Shown: piece after piece, positions 27,671 to 34,186 of the stretch | Layout of the letters: every line of letters starts with the position of its first letter | How positions within the stretch are numbered: the first letter of the stretch is position 1 | Assembly (NCBI RefSeq): GCF_038397735.1 | Contig: NZ_CP151635.1 | Location: 2,232,001-2,296,000, forward strand | DNA length: 64,000 nucleotides | Direction: 5' to 3' | DNA from: Microbacterium sp. LWH13-1.2 | GTDB lineage: Bacteria; Actinomycetota; Actinomycetes; Actinomycetales; Microbacteriaceae | Program-made: the position numbers and the translations under genes | The notes under the pieces: generated by a model | The model's input: the letters and a program-made list of their open reading frames with translations, nothing else | What the model was told of the DNA's origin: nothing | Databases searched by the model: none

Positions 27671-28452
27671 GCGGTCTCCTCGGAGTCGGGGCTGAGGGTG
27701 GATTCGGTGGCCGTCGCGGCCTGGTCTGCGAGGAACACGTCGAGATCCTCGACGACGACGGTCGCGCCCGCGGCACGCAGAGCATCCGCTCCCGCGCCGC
27801 GGTCGACGCCGATGACGGTCGCGAATCCGGCGGCGGCAGCAGACGCCGCGCCGGACGTCGCATCCTCGACGGCGATGCTGTGAGCCGGGTCGACGCCGAG
27901 AGCCACGGCACCGGCGTGGAACATGTCGGCGGCGGGCTTGGAGGCGAGATTCTCGCGCTCGGCGACGACGCCATCGACCACGATGCGGAAGAACGCGCGG
28001 ATGCCGGCCGCGGCCAGCACCTCCTCGGCGTTCTTGGAGCTCGACACGACGCCGAGCGGCACACCCGCCGCGGACAGCTTCTCGACGAGCGCGAGCGAGC
28101 CGGGGAACGGCGCGATGCCCTCGGCGCGGAGCGACTGGGCGAAGGCGGCGTTCTTGCGATTGCCGATGCCGCAGATCGTCTCGGCCTCCGGCTGATCGTC
28201 GACCGCGCCCCACGGGATCTCGACGTTGCGACTGCGCATGAGGCTCGCCACGCCGTCGTATCGCTTCTTGCCGTCGACGTAGTCGAAGTAGTCGGCATCC
28301 GAGTACGGCGGCGTGATTCCCCAGCGCTCGAAGACGTCGTCGAACACGACCTTCCACGCGCGCATGTGCACCTCGGCCGTCGGCGTGAGCACGCCGTCGA
28401 GGTCGAACAGGACACCTTCGGCGCGGAGCGGATCGGGCAGGGCTTCGGGCAC
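27667..28452 (-). CDS. pgmB: Beta-phosphoglucomutase (HAD superfamily)
   Basis: Interconverts beta-glucose 1-phosphate and glucose 6-phosphate. 261 aa: HAD motif I LFDLDGVLTPTAEVHMRAW (nucleophile Asp plus acid/base Asp), Ser motif VVSSSKN, Lys in LASKPAADMF, and acidic motif AVEDATSGAASAAAAG. GTG at 28452 is preceded by GGAGG at good distance; a longer in-frame start at 28527 adds a non-family N-terminus. It is cotranscribed with and overlaps the GH65 gene, so the pair converts an imported or stored disaccharide to central metabolites with only one ATP spent. Confidence 0.92.
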   Translation of the reverse strand: MPEALPDPLRAEGVLFDLDGVLTPTAEVHMRAWKVVFDDVFERWGITPPYSDADYFDYVDGKKRYDGVASLMRSRNVEIPWGAVDDQPEAETICGIGNRKNAAFAQSLRAEGIAPFPGSLALVEKLSAAGVPLGVVSSSKNAEEVLAAAGIRAFFRIVVDGVVAERENLASKPAADMFHAGAVALGVDPAHSIAVEDATSGAASAAAAGFATVIGVDRGAGADALRAAGATVVVEDLDVFLADQAATATESTLSPDSEETA

Positions 28453-28553
28453 AACAGCCTCCAGGAGAAGGACGACGGGTTCCGGCACCTCTCCGTGCCA
28501 CTGTGCAAGCGTAGTGCGGCACGGCATCGGCGGTAACCCCCGAGGGACGTGGA

Positions 28554-29774
28554 TCAGAGCATGCGCGAGGTCTGTCTGGCGATCTCGAGCTCTTCGTCCG
28601 TCGGGACGACGAGCACGGTGACGGGCGAGTCGTCGGTGGAGATCCGACGGATGCCGCGCTGTCGCTCCTCGTTGCGCGCAGGGTCGATCTCGACCCCGGC
28701 GAAACCGAGCGTCGACATGGCCTCCGCCCGCACTGCTGCGGCGTTCTCTCCGACGCCCGCCGTGAAGGAGATCACATCGACCCCGCCGAGCTGGGCGATG
28801 TACGCACCGGCATAGGCGCGCAGGCGATGGATGTAGACGTCGAACGCGAGCGTCGCCGCCTCGTCGCCGCTCTCGCGACCGGCGAGGATGTCGCGCATAT
28901 CGCTGCGGCCCGCGAGGCCCTTGAGCCCGCTGCGGGAGTTCAGAAGCGCGTCGAGGTCGTCGATCGACAGGCCTGCTCGACGGGAGAGGTGCACGAGCGC
29001 CGCCGGGTCGAGATCACCCGAGCGCGTGCCCATGACGAGGCCCTCGAGCGGGGTGAGCCCCATCGAGGTCTCCACCGAACGGCCTCCGTCGATCGCAGTC
29101 ACGGACGCGCCGTTGCCGAGGTGGAAGACGAGCTGGCGGAGCGTGCCGAGGTCGCGTCCGAGGAACGCGGCGGCCGACTCGCTGACGAACTGGTGGCTCG
29201 TGCCGTGGAACCCGTAGCGGCGCACGCGGTGGTGCGCTGCGAGCTCGGCATCGATCGCGTAGGTGTAGGCGGCGGCAGGAAGCGTCTGGTGGAACGCGGT
29301 GTCGAACACCGCGACGTGCGGCACCTCCGCGAACACGGCCTTCGCCGCGAGGATGCCGGCCAGGTTCGCCGGGTTGTGCAGAGGAGCGAGCACCGACAGC
29401 TCCTCGATCTGCTCCTCGACGTTCCGCGTGACCAGCGTCGGCGCATAGAAGCGGGCGCCTCCGTGGACCACGCGATGACCGACGGCGACCGGCGGGTGCT
29501 CGTCGAGCAGCGGACCGTGCTCGGCGAACTGCTCGAGCATCACGGCGAAGGCCGCGTCATGGTCCGCGAGGGGCTGCTCGGACTCGTACGAGGCGTCGAG
29601 CATGGTCACGACGGCATCCGCGGAGGCATCCGGTCGCACCGTGTGCCGGATCGCGCTGACATCCTGGCCGATCCGCTCGATGAGACCGGCCGCGAGTTCG
29701 TTCTCGTTCTCGATGTCGATCAGGCTGTACTTCAGCGAGGAGGACCCGCTGTTGATGACGAGGATCGCGCTCAT
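28554..29774 (-). CDS. ackA: Acetate kinase
   Basis: Interconverts acetyl phosphate and ADP with acetate and ATP. 406 aa with the family signatures VINSGSSSLKYSL at the N-terminus, GHRVVHGG, FHLGNGASVTAIDGGRS, and TAGVGENAAAVRAE near the C-terminus. It closes the pta-membrane protein-ackA cluster, starting 9 bases after the membrane-protein gene. With Acs (4446-6413) the organism has both low- and high-affinity acetate routes. Confidence 0.97.
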   Translation of the reverse strand: MSAILVINSGSSSLKYSLIDIENENELAAGLIERIGQDVSAIRHTVRPDASADAVVTMLDASYESEQPLADHDAAFAVMLEQFAEHGPLLDEHPPVAVGHRVVHGGARFYAPTLVTRNVEEQIEELSVLAPLHNPANLAGILAAKAVFAEVPHVAVFDTAFHQTLPAAAYTYAIDAELAAHHRVRRYGFHGTSHQFVSESAAAFLGRDLGTLRQLVFHLGNGASVTAIDGGRSVETSMGLTPLEGLVMGTRSGDLDPAALVHLSRRAGLSIDDLDALLNSRSGLKGLAGRSDMRDILAGRESGDEAATLAFDVYIHRLRAYAGAYIAQLGGVDVISFTAGVGENAAAVRAEAMSTLGFAGVEIDPARNEERQRGIRRISTDDSPVTVLVVPTDEELEIARQTSRML

Positions 29775-29783
29775 CGTCGCGCC

Positions 29784-30497
29784 TCAGGCCTTGATCGGCA
29801 GGACCTGAAGCGATCCCTTGCCCGAGGCGTCCGGCGGAACCACGATCACGTACTGTCCGGCACCCTGCGCGGGGGCCGCGAGGATGGCCGGGGGCACGCC
29901 GGGCGCGAGCGCTGCGGCGCTGACACCCGCGAGCACCTTCTGCTTGAGCGCCGCGGACGCCGCGGCCTTGGTGGCCTTCTTGTCGAGCGTGCCGAGGTAG
30001 CCGGCGTAGTGGTGAGCCGCGGCCTCGAACTCGGCATCCGGAACGCTGGGGTGCGAGATGAAGGCGACGTCCACCTGGTTGTTGCCGTTCTTGACCTTGA
30101 GCCCCGGGAGCAGCTGACGACCGATCCAGCCGCGCTGGCGGTAGCTGTCGTAGAGCCCGGCCCCCGCCTTGCCGCGGGTGGCGAAGTGCACGATCAGCAG
30201 GACGATGCCGAGCGGCAGCAGGACGATGGGGCCGTACACGTAGAAGAAGCGCCAGATCTCGCTACGACCCGCTCGGCTGCCGGTGAACTCGATCGCCCCG
30301 GCGTCGAAGAAGAAGCGGAACATGAGCGACCACTGCCATCCGCTCGCGGAGCCCAGCTGGAACAGGTTCATGCCGATTCCGATGACGCTCAGAACCAGCG
30401 AGGTGATCGCGATGCCGAAGATCGTGCTCTTCGGCGTGACGGCCTTGGCGAACCCCTCGGGTGTCGCGAGCTGCTGCTGGATCGAGGTAATCGTCAT
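29784..30497 (-). CDS. Membrane protein of unknown function between pta and ackA
   Basis: A 237-aa protein, MTITSIQQQLATPEGFAKAV at the start, with three hydrophobic helices (about 20-40, 75-95, 105-120 by eye) and a C-terminal soluble domain of about 120 residues rich in Ala/Lys. I do not recognise a named family. ATG at 30497 lies 7 bases after TATGCT, so the mRNA may be leaderless; an alternative GTG at 30530 overlaps the pta stop. Lying between the two acetyl-phosphate genes, it may be linked to acetate metabolism or may simply be inserted. Confidence 0.6.
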   Translation of the reverse strand: MTITSIQQQLATPEGFAKAVTPKSTIFGIAITSLVLSVIGIGMNLFQLGSASGWQWSLMFRFFFDAGAIEFTGSRAGRSEIWRFFYVYGPIVLLPLGIVLLIVHFATRGKAGAGLYDSYRQRGWIGRQLLPGLKVKNGNNQVDVAFISHPSVPDAEFEAAAHHYAGYLGTLDKKATKAAASAALKQKVLAGVSAAALAPGVPPAILAAPAQGAGQYVIVVPPDASGKGSLQVLPIKA

Positions 30498-30522
30498 GCT
30501 GGAAAGCATAGGGGCGACGCCG

Positions 30523-32637
30523 TCACTCACCGGTCTGCGCCTGGATGGCCGTGATCGCGACCGTGTTCACGATGTCGTCCACCAGCGCTCCGCGGGACAG
30601 ATCGTTGATCGGCCTGTTGAGTCCCTGCAGCACAGGTCCGATCGCGACGGCACCCGCCGACCGCTGCACGGCCTTGTAGGTGTTGTTGCCCGTGTTGAGG
30701 TCGGGGAAGACGAAGACGGTGGCTCGCCCTGCCACGGCGGAGTCGGGGAGCTTGGCCTTTGCCACTGCGGCGTCTGCCGCGGCGTCGTACTGGATCGGCC
30801 CCTCGACGAGCAGCTCGGGCGCGCGCTCGTGCACGAGCGCGGTGGCGGCACGGACCTTGTCGACGTCGGCGCCCGATCCCGATTCCCCCGTCGAGTACGA
30901 CAGCATCGCGATGCGCGGCTCGATTCCGAACTGGCGGGCGGTGGCGGCCGACGAGATCGCGATGTCCGCCAGCTGCTCGCTGGTCGGGTCGGGGATCACC
31001 GCGCAGTCGCCGTAGACGAGAACACGGTCGGCGAGGGCCATCAGGAACACGCTCGAGACGACGGTGACGCCCGGCTTGGTCTTGATGATCTCGAACGACG
31101 GACGGATGGTGTGCGCCGTGGTGTGCGCTGCGCCCGAGACCATGCCGTCGGCGAGGCCCAGGTGCACCATCATCGTGCCGAAGTACGACACGTCCGTGAC
31201 CGTGTCGGCCGCCTGCGCGAGCGTGATGCCCTTGTGCGCACGCAGTCGCGCGTACTCGGTCGCGAAGCGCTCCACCATCTCGGGATCGGTGGGGCTGATG
31301 ACCTGGGCGGCGGTGATGTCGACGCCGAGCTCGACGGCGCGGGAGCGCACGGCGGACTCGTCTCCGAGGATCGTGAGGTCGGCGACCTCCCTCGCGAGCA
31401 GGGTCGCGGCGGCACGGAGGATGCGGTCGTCGTCGCCCTCGGGGAGGACGATTCGCCGGCGGTCGGCGCGCGCACGTTCGATGAGTCCGTACTCGAACAT
31501 GAGCGGGGTGACCACGCGGGACTCGGCGAGGCCGAGCTGGGTGGTGAGCTCGGCGATGTCGACGTGGGTCTGGAAGAGTCCGAGAGCGCGGTCGTACCGG
31601 CCTCGCGACTCCGGCGAGATCCGGCCGCGTGCGCCCATGACGCGCACCGCCGTGTCGTAGGTGCCGAGGTCCGTGGCGATGATCGGCACGGTCGACGTGA
31701 ACCCGTCGAGCAGCTGCACGATCGGATCAGGCAGCGGGAACGGGCCGTTCAGGATGATGCCGGCGACCCGTGGGAAGGTGCCGGACGCGTCGGCGAGCAG
31801 CGTCGCCAGCAGCACCTCGGTGCGGTCGGCGGGGATCACGACGACCGATTCCTCGGTGAGCCGCGGGAGCACGTTCACCATCGACATCCCGGCGACGACG
31901 ATGGTCAGCGCCTCGCGTGCCAGTCGGTCGGGGTCGCCTTTGATCAGTCGCCCGTCGACGGCCGACAGGATGCCGTTGATCGACGGCGCCACCAGGGTGC
32001 GGTCTTCCGGGATCGCCCACACGGGCGTCGTCTTCTGCGGGCGCACGGCGGCGACGGCGGCCTCGATGTCGGCGAGCGCCTCAGGGTCTGCCCGATTCAC
32101 GGTCACCGCGAAGAGCTCGGCGCGCTCGACCTCGAGCTCGGACAGCGCGAGCGCGGCGATCTGCCCGACGGCGGCGGGAGTCCGTGCGGTCGTGGTGCCG
32201 AGCTGCTCGGCCTGACGCTGCTGATCGCGCCCGCTGAGCACGAGCAGGACGGGCGCTGCGAGGTTCGCGGCGATCCGGGCGTTGTAGCCGAGCTCTGCGG
32301 GGCTCGCGACATCGGTGTAGTCGCTGCCGATGATCACCACGGCGTCGCACTGGGCCTCGACGGCCTTGTAGCGGGCGACGATGGTCGAGAGAGCGCGATC
32401 GGGGTCGTCGCGAACGTCGTCGTAGGTCACCCCGATGCAGTCCTCGTAGTCGAGCTGCACGCCGTCATGCGCGAGCAGCAGCTCGAGCACGTCGTCGCGC
32501 TCGGTCACGGAACGGGCGATCGGGCGGAAGACACCTACCCGGGGCGTGACGCGCATGAGCGCATCGAGCACGCCGAGGGCGATGGTGGACTTGCCGGTAT
32601 GACCTTCGGCCGAGGTGATGTAGATGCTCTTCGCCAC
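30523..32637 (-). CDS. pta: Phosphate acetyltransferase (long form)
   Basis: Interconverts acetyl-CoA and acetyl phosphate. The 704-aa long-form enzyme has an N-terminal P-loop/CobB-like domain (SAEGHTGKST, residues 9-18), a central DRTGG-type domain (about 215-330), and the C-terminal catalytic PTA domain (about 375-704) with RIVLPEGDDDRILRAA and ARATVFVFPDLNTGNNTYKA-like blocks. It starts at GTG 32637. It is first in a pta-membrane protein-ackA cluster on the minus strand. Confidence 0.96.
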   Translation of the reverse strand: MAKSIYITSAEGHTGKSTIALGVLDALMRVTPRVGVFRPIARSVTERDDVLELLLAHDGVQLDYEDCIGVTYDDVRDDPDRALSTIVARYKAVEAQCDAVVIIGSDYTDVASPAELGYNARIAANLAAPVLLVLSGRDQQRQAEQLGTTTARTPAAVGQIAALALSELEVERAELFAVTVNRADPEALADIEAAVAAVRPQKTTPVWAIPEDRTLVAPSINGILSAVDGRLIKGDPDRLAREALTIVVAGMSMVNVLPRLTEESVVVIPADRTEVLLATLLADASGTFPRVAGIILNGPFPLPDPIVQLLDGFTSTVPIIATDLGTYDTAVRVMGARGRISPESRGRYDRALGLFQTHVDIAELTTQLGLAESRVVTPLMFEYGLIERARADRRRIVLPEGDDDRILRAAATLLAREVADLTILGDESAVRSRAVELGVDITAAQVISPTDPEMVERFATEYARLRAHKGITLAQAADTVTDVSYFGTMMVHLGLADGMVSGAAHTTAHTIRPSFEIIKTKPGVTVVSSVFLMALADRVLVYGDCAVIPDPTSEQLADIAISSAATARQFGIEPRIAMLSYSTGESGSGADVDKVRAATALVHERAPELLVEGPIQYDAAADAAVAKAKLPDSAVAGRATVFVFPDLNTGNNTYKAVQRSAGAVAIGPVLQGLNRPINDLSRGALVDDIVNTVAITAIQAQTGE

Positions 32638-32698
32638 AGCTCCACACTAGGTGCAGCTCCCCATGGGCGCGCTGGGTTGACAGCCGTGCGAAATCCGG

Positions 32699-33388
32699 TC
32701 AGCAGGGTGCCGAGAGAGCGTCGACGACCGCGGTGGCATCCGCCGTATAGCGCGTGTAGTACGTCGGATCGAGGTTGATCTGCACCCGGTGGATCGCGAG
32801 CGACGGCTCCATCGACGGCCAGTCGGGCACGCGCGCGAGCCGCTCGTAGAACAGCGTCGCGGCGGTCGCCGGGTCCATCCGCTGCTCCGCCGTTCCCCAC
32901 CACTCCTGCTGCTGGAAGAGCCCGATGCTGGTCGTGCGGCTGCCGTCCGGGTTCGTGAACCCGCTCGTCTCCCAGTCGCCGTAGTCGATGTTGCGCAGGC
33001 TGCTCTCGCCCATCGCGGTCATCACCCCGAGGATCTGACCGTCGCGTCCGAACCCGAGCGCGGTGGCGGTCTGCATGATGGTCGCGGCGTTCTCGAGCTG
33101 CTCCCCCTCCCAGCCCTCGACGCCGGCCACGGGGAAGGTCGCGGGGTCGGTGATGCAGACGGCGAGCGGCTTCTCGTGGGCGAGCCCGAGGGGGATCAGC
33201 ACTGCGGCGAGCGCGACGACGACCACCGCCGCGGCTGACCAGCCGATGCGGCGGAGGACCTTCAATCGCCGCACCCGGCGCTGGGCACGGCGACGCGGCG
33301 ACATCCGTCGGGACCGCGAGCGCGGACGACGGGTCGGGCGCCTGCGCGTGCGCGATGTCGTACGTCGCGAGCTCTGGGTGACGCTCAT
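32699..33388 (-). CDS. Membrane-anchored lysozyme-like (lytic transglycosylase-type) protein
   Basis: A 229-aa protein with a strikingly Arg-rich cytosolic N-terminus (about 1-55), one transmembrane helix (about 57-78) and an extracytoplasmic domain. The domain contains ATIMQTATALGFGRDGQ, GVMTAMGESSLRNIDYGDWE and TSIGLFQQQEWWGT, a pattern found in actinobacterial and phage lysozyme-like modules; the Glu in MGESS is the presumed catalytic acid. ATG at 33388 overlaps the rhomboid stop (ATGA). A peptidoglycan-lytic role is inferred. Confidence 0.75.
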   Translation of the reverse strand: MSVTQSSRRTTSRTRRRPTRRPRSRSRRMSPRRRAQRRVRRLKVLRRIGWSAAAVVVVALAAVLIPLGLAHEKPLAVCITDPATFPVAGVEGWEGEQLENAATIMQTATALGFGRDGQILGVMTAMGESSLRNIDYGDWETSGFTNPDGSRTTSIGLFQQQEWWGTAEQRMDPATAATLFYERLARVPDWPSMEPSLAIHRVQINLDPTYYTRYTADATAVVDALSAPC

Positions 33389-33996
33389 GTGCGCCGCGTT
33401 CCGCTTCTGCCGATGAACGCCGCGAGGCCACCGCCGATCGCGCCGAACAGGTGGGCCTGCCACGAGATCCCCTCACGCACGCCGACGACGCCAGCCAGCA
33501 TGGATCCGCCGTACAACGCGATGACGATGAGCGCGATGACGGCGTAGAGCACACGGTGTGCGACGCGACCGGGCGCGAACACGCGCATGAGGGTGTAGCC
33601 GAAGTATCCGAAGACGAGACCGGAAGCGCCGACGGTGAGCGTTCCCGGCGCGTTGACCAGCCACGTTCCGACCCCGCCGATCACGGCGGCCATCGCGGTC
33701 ACGGCCCAGAACCGGCGCGCCCCTTCGACGGCGACGAGGCAGCCGAGCACGAGAAGCGGCACGGTGTTGCCGATCAGGTGCGCCCAGTCGGCGTGCAGCA
33801 GGGGCCCGACCAGGATGCCACCGAGTCCCTCGACGTCCCACGAGCGCAGTCCGAAGCCGGTGAAGGAACCGGGGAGGATCGCGTCCGCGAGCTGGACGAC
33901 CCACATGAGTACGACGAGGAGGACGGGAGACGCGAAGCGGCCGAGAGCGCTCGAGCGCGGAGAGTCGGCGGTGCTGATCACGTCTGGTCTTGTCAC
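33385..33996 (-). CDS. Rhomboid-family intramembrane serine protease
   Basis: A 203-aa polytopic protein with six helices. The Ser of the GASGLVFGYFGY motif and the His in WQAHLFGAIGGGLAAF form the rhomboid catalytic dyad. An Asn/His region lies in ADWAHLIGNTVPLLVLG. GTG at 33996 is chosen over an upstream ATG because AGGA stands 7 bases before it and the longer frame would run into the SRP RNA gene. It overlaps the lysozyme-like gene, suggesting joint expression. The substrate is unknown. Confidence 0.9.
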   Translation of the reverse strand: MTRPDVISTADSPRSSALGRFASPVLLVVLMWVVQLADAILPGSFTGFGLRSWDVEGLGGILVGPLLHADWAHLIGNTVPLLVLGCLVAVEGARRFWAVTAMAAVIGGVGTWLVNAPGTLTVGASGLVFGYFGYTLMRVFAPGRVAHRVLYAVIALIVIALYGGSMLAGVVGVREGISWQAHLFGAIGGGLAAFIGRSGTRRT

Positions 33997-34045
33997 GTCA
34001 CGATCCTGGCAGGACTGCCCCGGAGGACGCTGACAAAAAGAAAGT

Positions 34046-34133
34046 GACCCTCCGCGCACCCAGCAGAGCCCGGTTACCCTTGCTGCGTTTCCGCCCTGGG
34101 GGAATTGGCCTGGATGCCGCCACGCGGAGAGCC
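34046..34133 (-). ncRNA. ffs: Signal recognition particle RNA (small bacterial type)
   Basis: On the minus strand the conserved SRP hairpin reads CAGGGCGGAAACGCAGCAAG followed by GGTAACCGGGCTCTG: the asymmetric loop and GGAA-type tetraloop region that binds Ffh. The outer arms CTCTCCGCG and CGCGGAGGG pair to close the rod. A T-rich run (34044-34035) follows as terminator, and TAGACT sits 7 bases before the predicted 5' end. Ends are approximate to a few bases. It guides secretory and membrane protein targeting. Confidence 0.93.
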
Positions 34134-34140
34134 GTCGACC

Positions 34141-34146
34141 AGTCTA
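34141..34146 (-). promoter_or_regulatory. -10 box of SRP RNA gene
   Basis: TAGACT on the minus strand, placing the transcription start at about 34133-34134, exactly where the RNA's outer helix begins. Confidence 0.6.
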
Positions 34147-34186
34147 GCCGATGTCTGCACGTGCTCTTTGACAGACTGGGCAGGTC

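Noticed and set aside
25571-27883. 770-codon plus-strand frame opposite the GH65 gene
   Set aside because: Antisense shadow; the GH65 frame has the catalytic motif, family length and overlap with beta-phosphoglucomutase.
27671-28522. N-terminal extension of the GH65 frame by 284 codons
   Set aside because: The extra part runs antiphase through the beta-phosphoglucomutase gene. GH65 proteins begin near MIDRDRFPVDPW, where an ATGA overlap supplies the start.
34168-34173. TTGACA on the plus strand as a -35 for the helicase
   Set aside because: A -10 at the right spacing would fall inside the helicase coding region; no suitable hexamer is there.
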